A DNA stretch of 64,000 nt, taken from the NCBI GenBank assembly GCA_010356995.1, contig ML996693.1, forward strand, positions 248,001-312,000. Direction: 5' to 3'. Position numbers and translations under genes: made by a program. The notes under the pieces were generated by a model. The model did not search any database. It saw only the letters and a program-made list of their open reading frames with translations, and was not told where the DNA came from. Below, in pieces: positions 1-10,842 of this stretch (the stretch's first letter is position 1; every line of letters starts with the position of its first letter). The DNA comes from Trichodelitschia bisporula. Lineage: Eukaryota > Ascomycota > Dothideomycetes > Phaeotrichales > Phaeotrichaceae.

Positions 1-2980
1 GAGGGGAGGAGGAAGGCGGATTGGGAGGGGAGGGCGTCGCGGGGGAGCCAGGAGGCGGGATGTTCGAGGGCGAGACAGGAGGCTAGATGTTCGAAGTCGG
101 AGAGCGTGCGCCGGCTCGTGGTGACGGTGATAGACCCATTCGTGCCCGGCGTAGCGGTTTTAACGATGAAGCGCACCTGCCCGTCTTCCACGAAGTAGCT
201 CCGCACGACCATAGTCGCGGGCACGCCCGGCGGAGGGGCAGGCGCAGAGAGTAGAACAAGGTCATCGATGCGGTTGCGCACGTCATCGTCCTTGGCTAGC
301 TCGGTGGCGGTGAGGCCGCGCAGATCCTTGGCGTGTAGGTCCACGCGGGGGTCGGCGAAGAGCGCGCGCACCATATCTATGCGCCCATACTTTGACGCGA
401 CCATGAGGGGCGTGAAGTGCTTGTCGTTCTGCGCATTCACGTCGGAGTCGCACTGCCTTAACAGCTTTCCGGCTAGGCGGGCGTCGGCCACGACGTGTAG
501 CAACGTATTCCCCTTTCCATCGACATGCTCGTCGAGATGCAGCATCTGCCCATCGGCCTGGATCGCAGCTGCGGAGGACAGCGCGGCGTCGACCATGCTC
601 CTGTAGTCGGCGTGGTCGTAGGAGCGGCACAGGGCGAAGAGCGGGGTCTGGCCGTTTTTGTCCTTTAGGCGCCAGGGGAGGAGACGGCCTATGCGCGCGA
701 TTAGGCGCGGGTAGTGGAAGAGGTAGTGCGCTACGCAACGGCCGCTGCAATCCACACGCGCGAGATACTCTTTTACAGCACCCTCGTCTGCCCGCGCGAC
801 GATGAAGTCAAACAGGAGATCTGGCAAACCCGTGTGTCCGCTCTGCACCGCGGCGCTGAGCAGCGTCGTTCCTTCGTCGTTCTCGTCCTCCAGCACAACG
901 TGGAGGGGGTAATACACCTCCAGGCTGAGCAGGTACGCCAGACTACCCGCCTGCGCCGCCTCCACCGCCATCATAAGCACGCTCTCACCCGCGAGGCCGC
1001 GCGTGCGGGCCAGTTTCTCGGTACTGTGATCTGCGTCGCGGGCGCTGGACCGCGAAACCACGGTGTCGGAGATAGAGGCGACGGACCAGCCGCTTGAGCT
1101 GGATGTGCTGCGCGTCTGGACCGAGACGCGTTTTTTTATCTTCGGGCGAGGGGGGGAGGGCGCGCGCTCGAAGGGGAAGACGTGCGCGAGGCTGCCGTTA
1201 TGCGCGGACTCGTACGCCAGGGCCGGGATATACCCGTTCGGCCTGCTGCTCTCGCCGTTGAGCGTCGCGCCATCCATAGAATAGTTCGCTGACACACGAT
1301 CGTACTCCGGCCTTGACTGATGTGCGTCGAGCAAGCCATTCGTCTCGTGTACGTCCAGCAGACCGTTGCGCTCCTCCGGTTCGAGCATGCTGCGCATCTC
1401 GGCCACATCCCCGGCCTTCGTAGCCTGCCAAAGAAGTCGATTCCGGCGACTCGACGTGCGCAGGCCGGCGGAGTCATGCAGCAGGTACGAGAGGACGACC
1501 TCAAACGTACTCAGCGCATACCCCATTTCCCCACTCTCCACATCATCCATGAAGATAAAATGCCGCATATACGCCAACCGCGCATGCAAGTGCCTCACCG
1601 GAGCCCTTATGACCACAATAAGCAGCAAACTAACCAGCGTATCCGCATTCATCGTCAACATCGCATTGCGCTTCTCGCTCAGTCCCGCGCCATTCGCCAT
1701 CGGCGCATCGCGCACAGTCGTAAGCTCCGCCTTCGTAATCAGCTTCTCAGTCGCGAGGAGAATCTCCATCATCTCCTGGGGACTGCTCGCCGTGCCGATT
1801 TTCTTGAGCAGCTCGACACCCTTGCTGAGCCGCTGGGATAGCTCCTTGCGCTCGGCCAGCGTGCGGCCCACGGGGATGCCGACTTGCGACACATCGACCT
1901 CGGCCATTTGGCGGACACGGGCTTCGAGCTCGGCGTCGTCGTTGCGGCGGATGGCGCATAGCCGCGGGAAGATGATGTGGTCGTTGACTTGCTCTGCGAC
2001 GTATCGCTCGATCATGCGCTCCACTACGGGGCCCGTGAGGTCCGTCGTCGCGCCTAGCAGGGAGAGTTGCTGCTTGTCGACCATTTGGAATAGATCAATC
2101 GCTGCTGTCACCGCCGTCTCTAGCGCGCGCCGCATGAGATCTTCCTCCTCGCCCACCTCCAGCGCCGTGAGATACCGCCCCGCACTGTTCAGGCTCTCCT
2201 GAACCGAGGAGGACAAGCTATCCATGCTGGCCCTCCGGCTGCGCGTCCGGGGACTCTTAGCCGGCGGCGGAGGAAGCGGCTTCTCAAACTCGCGCCCCAG
2301 CTCCTTAAACAGGCGTTCCAAGCCCGGCTGAAGCTGTCTCGCAATCATCGGGAAATGATTCAATAACTCCCCAAAATCCCTAATCTCCTTTTTTTTCCTC
2401 TTACTCGCCCCCTCATTCGGCGAATTCGGCAACGGTACCGGCGGCGGTCCCGCATCCAGCATAGCCGGCACAATACGCATCAACTCCGGCGCCCCGATCA
2501 ACGGCTTCGAAATATAATACACAAGCCAGGGCTGCGCATCCGGGTGATTAGGATAGTAAATAACGTCGTGCAACAGCTGGACCTGATTCAGGCTCTTAAA
2601 CCCCTTATTGCTGTACACAAACGCATCCTTAACAATCACACTCCGCCCATTTAGCGTCGCGTACTGCTTCGCCTTGGACCGCGAATCGCGGAAACTGGTA
2701 TCCTTCCCGGGGCCCGACGGCGCCACGCCGCCCGGCACGCGCAGCACATGGCTGGCGAGGAAGTCCTCAGACGAGGAGAGGTCGGAGAAGAGGACGTGGG
2801 TTTCGCGGTCGCGGGCTGTGAGGAGGAGGTCTGTTGTGGGGCAGAGGAGGATCTGGGCGTGTTAGCTTTTCCATACCATTGTCTCTTCACAGAGGCCCTT
2901 ACGTGGTGCTGCACCGGCGAGCACTGCGACGGGAGTGCGCTCCGGAAAAAGGCCCGCAGGAAGGGGTTTAGGGGCAGCAT
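1..2980 (-). CDS. VRL1: VPS9-ankyrin-PX protein, Vrl1/VARP-like (3' end outside window)
   Basis: Likely a Rab5-family guanine exchange factor acting on endosomes. Exon 1 is 2980-2903, a 50-nt intron follows (2902-2853), and exon 2 stays open to the window edge, giving 976 visible residues. About residues 295-480 look like a VPS9 domain: the stretch NADTLVSLLLIVVIRAPV carries the family's conserved Asp before the hydrophobic helix, followed by LHARLAYMRHF. Residues about 500-880 hold ankyrin repeats (for example GNTLLHVVADARLAGKLL and DKHFTPLMVASKYGRIDMV). From about 910 a PX-like start is visible (VRSYFVEDGQVRFIVKT). VPS9 plus ankyrin plus PX is the order known for yeast Vrl1, the VPS9 subunit of the VINE sorting complex; animal VARP lacks PX. 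The start is the ATG of MLPLNPFLRAFF; no in-frame alternative looks better. The gene is divergent from UMP1. Domain calls are by eye; the missing 3' part is only beyond the edge. Confidence 0.85.
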
Positions 2981-3555
2981 CCAAACGTCATGGAGCGGGC
3001 CGGGGGGGGGGGGGGGGTGTACAACGGCGCTGGGCGCCCAAGGGGAGGGCGTGTGTGCGCGCGCGGCGGAGGGGCGCGAGGTCTCGTCTATATGAGGGTG
3101 AGTCGAGATAGGCGTTCTCGCAGCTGCGATAAACGGCGGGTGGGGGGTCGCGAGTTGGCTCGATAGCTTTGGCTGGGACGTCGTACTCAGTGCGGAGTTG
3201 GGACAGGCTGGGGGCGATTGGGGGCGCGGTGCAAAGAATGTGCTGGTGCGCGGGGAGTTTGTTAGCTGGTTTGCGATGAAGGAAAGCTTGGTGGTGAGAT
3301 TGATGGATAGTTTGGACAGAGAGTTATTGCCTTTGCCTTGCCCTGGTCGAGAGCAGGCAAGGCCGTCAGTCACATGAAAGGCGTTCGGCGCTTTGATGGT
3401 CCGCGCGGTCTGTGCGCGTAGCTTGCGGGCTGCGTTGCAGGCAGCTTGACTGCGACTCCAACGCGTGGACATCACCGACTTCACCGCCGCCTTTGACTTC
3501 ATCTTCAACGTCAACTCACCCAGCGCCATCTTCTTCGCAACTCCAGATCGTCAAA
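2981..3555. promoter_or_regulatory. shared divergent intergenic region of VRL1-like gene and UMP1
   Basis: A 575-nt gap between two divergent start codons, so it must hold both promoters. It contains a 16-nt poly-G run next to the VRL1-like start. I see no clear TATA box. A reading frame crosses it on the minus strand but lacks family features. Confidence 0.5.
3002..3017 (+). repeat. poly-G run (16 G)
   Basis: An unbroken run of 16 G on the plus strand, 22 nt upstream of the VRL1-like start codon (poly-C in that gene's leader). It is the longest of five such runs in the window. Confidence 0.9.
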
Positions 3556-4122
3556 ATGGTACTCCCTCCTCCCCGTCCCCGTCACACCCTCAAAAGCTAA
3601 CCACCCCTCCCAGGCCCTGCGCATCACCCCCCCCACCGCCCTCCCCAAGTCCTACCAAACCACCTCCGCCCCCTCCGCCCCGGGCATCCCGGATACCCTC
3701 CGCCAGAAACTCTCTCTCACCACCCCCGCCCCCACCAGCACCAACAACAAAGCCCCCATCACCCTCTCCTCAACGCACCCCCTCGAGGCCCGCCTCGCCC
3801 AATGGCGCGCCACCCAAGACTCCCTCAAGATGGAAGGTCTGCGACGTGCATACGGGATCGCGGAGCCCGTGCGCCGCGGTATGGAGCTCCGCATTGCGGG
3901 GGCCGGGGAGTGGCGCCCGTTGTGCTTGGGGGGGAGTGCGGGGGTGCATAGTGATGTGTTGAATGGGAGGGAGGCGGAGATTGCGTGGGAGGATGTGTTT
4001 ACTGGTAAGTGGGAATGGAAGATGGAGGGATGGGAATGTGGGCTGACGTTGCAGGTGATGAATTGCGTGAGGTGCCGGATTTCCATTCGGAGGTTGAGGC
4101 GCGGATGAAGATGAACTGGTAG
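3556..4122 (+). CDS. UMP1: proteasome maturation factor Ump1
   Basis: Chaperone of 20S proteasome assembly, degraded as the first substrate of the finished particle. Exons are 3556-3558, 3614-4004 and 4055-4122; introns are 55 and 50 nt. The protein is 153 residues, normal for the family. The first exon is only the ATG: the intron opens directly after it and exon 2 begins ALRITPPTALPKS. The family core is plain: PLEARLAQWRATQDSLKMEG, then LRRAYGIAEPVRRGMELRI, GEWRPLCLGGSAGVHSDVL, WEDVFTG, ending in RMKMNW. The 5' intron has a GCTAAC branch site and CCCAG acceptor. The next ATG downstream would lose the conserved N-terminal segment, which supports the three-base exon. Divergent from the VRL1-like gene. 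Confidence 0.93.
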
Positions 4123-4737
4123 ATGGGGAGATATGTGGATGGGTAGGGAGGAGTTTTTATGCTGCGCGTGGCTGTGCGGGAAGCTCTGTCGGTCGGCTAG
4201 AGCTTTGAGCGCTGAGGGTATATCGTCGGGTCCGTTAGAGTGTGGTCTATGAGAATCGTCAAGGACTGTCTATTGGGTCCATCAGAGCGTGATCCATGAG
4301 AATCATGTCTACCTCATCTACGAGCAAAGCCTCGTCCCATCAGTCACCATATGTATCCAGTTCAGCCTCACCACATCAAGCACTCACACGATCACCAATC
4401 ACACTCAACCATGCAATACAGTCTATCAATCCCATCCCTCATGATTAGCAGCCCATCTACCATGCCCCACTCCACAGCACAGCCAGCAGTAGCAGCTCCC
4501 ACTCCCACGCGCCTACTGACACAAAAAAAAGCGCCCAGAACCACAATCGCCTCCATCCCAATATGAACAAACGATCAGCAATAGCAGCACCAACGACATA
4601 TGACACCCCAACCCCTCAAACGCCCCCCACCCATCCCACAAAATTCACCCAATAACTAAAGAACGACGGGCCGGTAAACGCCCATCACTCCATCCCCACG
4701 CACTCGTAGTTGTTTGATCCCCTCCTCGCCTCCCCAC
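4123..4737. other. intergenic, C-rich
   Basis: A gap between the convergent 3' ends of UMP1 and the ubiquitin-like gene. Apart from an imperfect direct repeat at 4228-4309 and C-rich, CA-rich sequence, I see nothing in it. Confidence 0.6.
4228..4309 (+). repeat. imperfect direct repeat, two copies
   Basis: Two copies of about 33-35 nt, 4228-4260 and 4275-4309, each starting GGGTCC and sharing AGAG.GTG.TC.ATGAGAATC, separated by 14 nt. It lies about 105 nt past the UMP1 stop, probably in the 3' UTR or just beyond it. Function unknown. Confidence 0.7.
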
Positions 4738-5321
4738 TCACATAACAGAGCAGCATCCACACCCACTCCCACTGCCCGCCGACCCCCGACGACTCGACGA
4801 CTTCGGATGTTTAACATCCTCCTCATCGAGAATCTCTTGCGGCTTAACCGTCATGTGCACGACATTCGGACTCTCAGCATTAAACCGGCAATCTGCGCGT
4901 ATCAGCCCCATCCTCCCCCCAAATTCAAAACCACTCACCCTTCAACGGCGCCTTATCATCCAACATCCGCCCAAAATGAATCAAGCGGATATACCCCGGA
5001 TTCGCCGGCCGTGTCTCCCACTCTACACACAGCACGTCAGCCCACACATCCACACCATTATCACCCTCTACACCACCACCATAAACACTCACCATCCCTC
5101 CAATCCCGCCAAATCATCTCCTTCATAGTATACACATTAATCCCAAACGGATCCGCCGGCTCCCCGGCGTTCACCCCCCGTTTCCGCAGGTACTTCGCGT
5201 CGATCTTGAATGCATGCCGCGCGCCGCTCGTTAGCAGCAGCGTGACTTGCACGGCGGGGCTGGGCGCGGGTGTGCGGGGGGCGGATTCGGGGGCGATGTC
5301 TTCGGCGGGGGTTGCGGGCGT

Positions 5322-5359
<38 letters not shown>

Positions 5360-5729
5360 GAGCGGGTGTTGAAGGCGTGGCTGGAGTCGTAGTAACGGGT
5401 GCCGACGCAGGAGCCGTATCCTTAGACGCAGCCGCAGTCGTAGCCGCCGCCTTCCCGACTAAACTCGCCGGCGTCGCACCCACGGCAGCACTGCTCCTCG
5501 CTGCCGGTGCGATAGCGGGACTCTCCGCTGCACCAAGGGCGAGCGGTTGAGGTGCGAGAGGGGATGGAGATGGAGCGAGGGTTGCTGTTGGGGGGAGGGT
5601 CGGAGCAGTTGTGGATGTAGTCGGGGCTGCAGCAGTCGCCGTTGCGGCCGCGGCTTCATTGGTACCGCTGCGCTCGACCTGTGCCATTTCGGCTGCGGCG
5701 TCGAGCGTGTCGTCCGTTGTTGCGGGCAT
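4738..5729 (-). CDS. membrane-anchored ubiquitin-fold protein (UBL3/MUB type)
   Basis: A ubiquitin-like domain with a prenylation tail. Exons are 5729-5093, 5022-4939 and 4892-4738; introns are 70 and 46 nt; 291 residues. Residues about 1-175 are Ala/Pro/Thr/Ser-rich and include an Ala-Ser run from a GACGCA microsatellite. The fold starts at VQVTLLLTSGARHAFKID, continues through VYTMKEMIWRDW, then DEWETRPANPGYIRLIHFG and RMLDDKAPLKG, as in UBL3 and plant MUB. The C-terminus is GCGCCSVM: a CAAX box (CSVM, Met last suggests farnesylation) preceded by further cysteines that could be palmitoylated. Known family members recruit E2 enzymes to the plasma membrane or sort cargo to exosomes. Typical members are near 120 residues, so the long low-complexity N-terminus is unusual. 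Start is the only good ATG. Confidence 0.85.
5323..5358 (+). repeat. GACGCA hexanucleotide repeat, six units (in UBL3-like CDS)
   Basis: Six tandem GACGCA-type units, the last ending in G. On the minus strand they encode the alternating Ala-Ser run of the ubiquitin-like protein. The period is a multiple of three, so length changes keep the frame. Confidence 0.9.
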
Positions 5730-7100
5730 CGCCGCGGTGTGAGCGGGTTGGCGGAGGGGCGCCGCGTGGGTGATGCGGGTGCGGATGGATGACGGAATCT
5801 AGAGATGAGATAGAGTGGGTGGAGCGGCGTGCGGCCGCGATGCGATGTCAGTGGTGCTACGTGCTGGGGCTGAGCGTCGATGCACCCCGTGCGTTCGGGC
5901 GCGGCGGGTTGGAGTGGGTGGCCCAGGGAGCGGTGCGGTGCGGTTCAAACAAGCTTGCTTAGGTTCTTTGCTTGGGGCTTTGCTTGGTGTGCGGTGGGTG
6001 GGGGTGCGTGCAGACGGGGAGAGGAGGGGGAGGGGGGTATAGAGTAGACTGTAACCAGAGGGATGTGTGTAGACAGCCGCGGAGTAGGGACGAGGTGAAT
6101 TGGGAATAGGAAGCAGCGGGTGAAAGTGGAGTTTGAACGACTTCAAGCCAGTTGCGCGGTGGCGATGTTGTGTGTTCGGTTCCGCGTACAAGTCGGAGAA
6201 AAGAAAAGGACTCGCGGGCAACGGCGGCGGCTGGCGGTAGCAGCGAGCAGTGTGTTCCACTCGATACCTCCGTAGACCCCTTCACTTTCTTCTTCTCCCC
6301 CTCTTGTCTCTCCACCTCTCGTGCTGAAATGCCGCGTGGGCCGGCGATCCGCTGCGTTCCCCTTGCAAACAACCAAATCGCTGGTTCAGTGGGCCTGAGG
6401 GAAGGGAAAACTGGTGGTCAGAGCACTTGTCTCGTGCGGCGCGTGTCGCAGCGTTCCCTCGGACAGAGACGCCGCTAAGAAATAAAGAAAAGAATGGGGT
6501 GGGATCGGGTGTAAACAGTGATGAAAGATACAATTGATGCTCTGCAGATTCAAGCTGTAGCGATAGCAATAGCAGCACCAAAACAACCGACAAGCAGACA
6601 AGCAGACAAGCAGACAAGCAGACAAGCAGACAAGCAGACAAGCGTGCGGCTGAAGCCGATCCTCGCTGCTTGGGTGATTGATGCCCATCAACCTGTCCTT
6701 CCTCCTTCCATCTTCCCCCTCGATTCGTTGCAGTACCTGCCCTGCTGAGACAGGAGCATCCTGCCACGCCTGCTCCTCGTTCCGCTTTGCAGTCATTGGT
6801 GACATCAGAGTGAGGTATATGGTACGCCCGTTGCTACAACATTCAGGCTGCAGATCTGGTACCCGGTACATTGCACCAAAGGGCGGCCCGGGAGTGGCGG
6901 CAGCCTTACGGATATATCCCTACAGTAGCCCCACCATGCTAAGCGTCTATTTATGTTCCTAGCGTCTATATGTCCGATATCACCCCGAGCTTGATGAAAG
7001 ATCCGATCTGCCATCTCAAGTGGTGTCTCTGGATAGGATTCTACACCTCTATCCACAATTCCATCCCTCTATCCACAATTCCATCCCTCTATCCACGATT
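5730..7100. other. intergenic, promoter and leader of the UBL3-like gene
   Basis: A 1.37-kb gap between two minus-strand genes. It must hold the promoter of the ubiquitin-like gene. It contains an 8-nt tandem repeat (6589-6643) and a 20-nt tandem repeat by the ERG8 stop. Short reading frames here have no recognisable features. Confidence 0.6.
6589..6643 (+). repeat. 8-nt minisatellite GACAAGCA, about seven units
   Basis: About 6.9 perfect copies of GACAAGCA in a row, about 860 nt upstream of the UBL3-like start. Perfect copies suggest recent expansion. Confidence 0.93.
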
Positions 7101-7107
7101 CTACACC
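7047..7107 (+). repeat. 20-nt tandem repeat, about three units, at ERG8 3' end
   Basis: Copies at 7047-7066 and 7067-7086 are identical (unit CTCTATCCACAATTCCATCC); a third, from 7087, diverges as it enters the ERG8 stop region. It lies in the presumed ERG8 3' UTR. Confidence 0.85.
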
Positions 7108-8452
7108 CCGGCCCACCCCCCATACACCTCTCCCACCTCCTCCATCCGAACCCCCTCACTCTCCTCCCTCACATCCAAAATCCCCACCCGCCCCCCACCA
7201 TCAACCTTCCACCCCGCCAGCACCCTCTTCAACCCCTCCAACACCTCCTCCCGATTCTCTACTAACAGCGCAACAGCATCATACCCACCAGCCCCAGGCA
7301 CAACACCGCCAACCACACCATCCACTTTCGAGCATGCATCCAGCAGCTCCGTCTGGCCCCTCGGCTCAATAGGCGCGTCAGCCAGCCGGCCCATCTCGCG
7401 CACCAGTTCCCTAACCGCCTCAATTCGCCTCCGAAGCCCATCAAAGCTGCTCTCCTTATTCGCCTCAACCAACGTCCGCAATTCACCAGCCAGAGCATCA
7501 TTCCGTCCCTGCAACCCACTCCACAACATCCCCGCCTCCTCCGGCTCCCGCCCCCTCCACCCTAAGACCTGCTTAACCATGCCCACCGTCGCACTCCCAC
7601 AATCCACATCACACATCACAAGCCGCAGTCCCTCAGGCAACTTCTCCAACTCCTCAACCTCCACATCCCACTTCCCCTCCACAACGCCCTTCAACTTCGC
7701 CGCAAAGCCCTCCTCGCCCGGCGCGCCCAGCCCGGACAAAATATCAGGACTGAACCGCCGATACCGGCACGCGCCCCACGTCGCAGCCGCAACATCGAAG
7801 CCAGAGCCGACCTTGCCCTGCGCCGCGCAATGCGCAACCTGCGCCAGGTTATGCACCACCTTCTTCCCCTCCGCACCGCCGACCTCAAAGCCCGGCACAT
7901 AATGCACCAGCAGCGCCGCCGTAAGTGCCGTGACCAGCGCCGCCGAGCTGCCGAGCCCAGTCTTGTGTGCATCCTTCAGCAGCGTCGGAAAGCGCGTAAA
8001 GCGGCCCTTCTTCACCGCGTCTTCAGGAATGGTGTAGTACGCATCGTCCGCGAGGATGGTAACATTTGCGCTAGGGAGCGGAGGCGACAGCGCCGACGTA
8101 TAGCTCAGGACGTGGGACAGGGTGGTCTGGACGAAGGGATTGGGGCTGCCTTCACTGTGAAAGGGAAGTCAGCACCGATCATTGACCTTTCTCAAGTGAC
8201 GAACCTCGTCTGCACGACAGCCACGCCCCCGCTGCCTCTCCTCTGCACCTCGTATTCCCACGGCGCATCGTCGAACTGCGGTGACCGCACGCTGATCTTC
8301 CCTTCTGCTGTACCCGCGTCTGCGATGACGGTGTGGACCCGTGCAGAAAGTCCAAACACGAGCCCAGTGTGTGCGCGGTCGAGCACCAGGTAGCCGCCTG
8401 CGAGGAGAACTTTGCCCGGAGCGGAGGCCGCTGTGCTGTGTGGAGGTGACAT
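7101..8452 (-). CDS. ERG8: phosphomevalonate kinase
   Basis: Phosphorylates mevalonate 5-phosphate in the cytosolic mevalonate pathway that feeds ergosterol and prenyl groups. Exon 1 is 8452-8205 and exon 2 is 8154-7101, with a 50-nt intron (donor GTTCGT, acceptor TTCACAG); 433 residues. The GHMP kinase N-terminus is STAASAPGKVLLAGGYLVLD and the ATP-binding glycine/serine loop is KTGLGSSAALVTAL at about residue 145. Next come QGKVGSGFDVAAATWG and, near the C-terminus, PGAGGYDAVALLV, the third GHMP motif. The ATG of MSPPHST was chosen because it lies just before the GHMP start in a good context. The weak GT donor is supported because exon 2 then reads EGSPNPFVQTTLSHVLSYTS in frame. Its isoprenoid products include the farnesyl group predicted for the neighbouring CAAX protein, probably a coincidence. 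Confidence 0.93.
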
Positions 8453-9678
8453 TTTAGCGAAGTGCGCAGAGGTGAGTGCGGATTTACCCAGCGTCTGCGA
8501 ATGGTTGTTGGGGTGTCTTTGGCGGGGTACTTTGGGCGGGGTATACGGGCTGGCTTGGCAGTGGATACCCATTGGCTAGCAGGTGGATGGGGTTTGTCCG
8601 TGCGGCGCCGGCAACAGTACCGGGGATTTGGTTGAATTCGTGATCCTGACGGATGGGTTCGGTCTGAAAGGGCATTTTCTTTTGAAGTACGCCCAAATAG
8701 TACGGAAGTTCCCCTTCAGTAAATGGGAAAAGAAAGGAAATGATGCATCCTATGTTTCCACTTTGGAGCTTTGGTCGTCAAGTCGAGAGGTAAAGTGAGG
8801 ACTCCAGCACCCTTATATCAGGCGTGGACTGGACTGATGCAGACTGCAGAATGTTGCATGACGATACGTGAGCCGCTTCTGGCGCGGGACGAGGATTAGC
8901 GACCCAGCCCATTTCTGGGGATACCCGCCACAAGCCTCAGGGATATTTGCAAAAAAACTTTACATGTACAGAAAGCTCCCCTGTAAATTTGAACTGCAGC
9001 GAAAAGCCTCACCCATGTATGTGGGGGCGCCTTCCCTGTAACTTCGTACAAGGCTCCCTTTTGAGTGTGCAAGGCTGCCTTTGGTGTGTGCAATGTCTTA
9101 GACTCCCGAATGGTAAGGTGTTTGAATGGGGAATTCCCGAGACTTGGTTGGCGATAAGCTGCCCATTTTCTTCGTTACCCGATCGGAGGTACGAAGCGGG
9201 ATAACACTAGACGGGGACGACGGGCAGTCCATGCCGGGTGTGATCTGGGCGGATGAAAGCAATGTCGCAAGTGGCTATTTGGAGGCACGAACAGACCGCT
9301 GAAATCGCTATCCACGCCATATCCCGTCCAAAACGCATATGGTACTCTCGGACTTAAAAATTCCATAAGCATCTGCGGCTCTAACAATCCAGCAACTCCA
9401 CTTCCAACAGTTGCCATAAGACGACCGCCATCCATCAACACGTGATATTACCATCGTACAGGAAGAGCGTAGAGCAGACATAACCGACCCCAGAGTCATA
9501 CCATACCCTAACCCGATAGAAAGCCGCGCCTAAGGACTCGAACCCATCAATATAGAAAGGCATATCAACCAAAGGGAAGGAGGCGGACGGCCAGTGTAAG
9601 GCTGTGACATCGCTGCTGAGCTAGTCGATGGTAGTGATAGTTTCAGATAGCAAGCAACGTAGGCCGAACGATCTGCCC
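8453..9678. other. intergenic, ERG8 promoter side
   Basis: A 1.2-kb gap between two minus-strand genes, including the ERG8 promoter. No open frame with family features, no repeat of note. A tRNA B-box-like string at 9531-9548 was examined and rejected. Confidence 0.5.
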
Positions 9679-10842
9679 TTACGCTTTCGTATTCGCACTC
9701 AGTTTCGTAGGGTTGACCTTGGGTACCCCTAGTTCTGTGCCGTACAGCTCCTTGAAGTCATGCAAATACTGAGCACGTTGTGCGAGGTTCTTTGCTTGGT
9801 ACGTCTACCCGCCGTTAGCACTCGAACCAAGGCGGACAGATAACTTCAACTCACCTCTTTCACTTCCGGACTGAGAGAGCGCCACTCTCCGGATGCGCGT
9901 TGCATTAACTCCTTGATAGTCAGGCCTTGGACACTGTCGCCGGAGTACTTCTCATTGATGAAAAGTCCGAAAGAATTGGACGGCCTAGTGAGCTGGCGAG
10001 GATCGTGTATGAGGTGAACTCTGGCCTTGGATGAGCGCCGTAACTTTTCACGGTGGAGGATCCTCCGAGCTCGGTTGGCAAGGCGAATCTGGTCCGGCGT
10101 GTGCTTCTTCAGCCACTCGTCGTGCGCTACCGCGTTCTTGCCTTTATTTTCCAGAGCAACGCTCGCGAGGCGCTACACCAATTGGATCAGTCTCCTGTGG
10201 TCGCATCACTCATCACATGCATACCTCTCGTTCCAAAGCATCCAGATCATCGTATCTGGGCTTCAGCTCACTGAGCTGGAGCTTTCCCCCTTGGGAATTG
10301 TCCTTGACGAAGATCACCCAGGGATTCGTCGGCAATGGCTTGGGCACGATCAGGGCCTCCTCTTTCAGCTCTCGCAGCCGTTGGTTGCGAGCCCTCTTCT
10401 TTAAGGCATCTTTTTTCTTTTCAGCCCGTGCTAGCTTCCTCTCCTTCTGCTCCGGTGTAAGCTCTCTCCGCTTCGTAGCGGGCTTCTTCGCAGGTTTCTT
10501 CGCAGGCTTCGCCTTGGCTCGTACTGGACTCTTCTTCTTCGTCGCCGTCGCAGCAGTCTTCTTGGTCCCAGTTGCCTTGCGCTTGGTCTTCGTCGCCGCT
10601 TTGGCCTTCGTCTTGGTTGCCGCAGCCGAGGCAGCAAGGCGCGACGCAGAATTCGTAAACCCGCGTCCGAATTGCGGGAGGATCCCGCACGTTCCCCATG
10701 ATCCTTTAGGAAGTTGACCGAGTACGCGCAAAGGGGTAGCGAGCGAGATGCCGTTCAGGCTTGCGAACAGGCGTGCGACATTGTGCTGGGCGGAGACTCT
10801 GGCGGTGCCGGTCGCAACGCGGAGTAGGCGGGACTTGAGCAT
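9679..10842 (-). CDS. mitochondrial HMG-box protein (Abf2/mtHMG type)
   Basis: Probably packages mitochondrial DNA. Exons are 10842-10225, 10172-9855 and 9804-9679; introns are 52 and 50 nt; 353 residues. The N-terminus (MLKSRLLRVATGTARVSAQ) is rich in Arg, Ala and Ser with no acid, fitting a mitochondrial presequence. Residues about 70-150 are a Lys/Ala/Thr/Pro-rich linker like histone H1 tails. A first HMG-like segment starts at PLPTNPWVIFVKDN (about 175). A second, clearer one is LTRPSNSFGLFINEKY (about 267) followed by LTIKELMQRASGEWRSLS and TYQAKNLAQRAQYLHDF. A short out-of-frame ATG lies 7 nt upstream of the start and might lower translation. Function is inferred from the box plus presequence; a nuclear HMG protein is less likely. 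Confidence 0.82.

Noticed and set aside
2651-3529. Open minus-strand frame of 292 codons
   Set aside because: It starts upstream of the VRL1-like start, then reads through the 50-nt intron into a wrong frame; only the short part at 2980-2903 is real coding sequence.
9531-9548. tRNA B-box-like string on the minus strand (GGGTTCGAGTCC)
   Set aside because: The T-stem does not pair beyond three bases and no cloverleaf, anticodon arm or acceptor stem fits around it.
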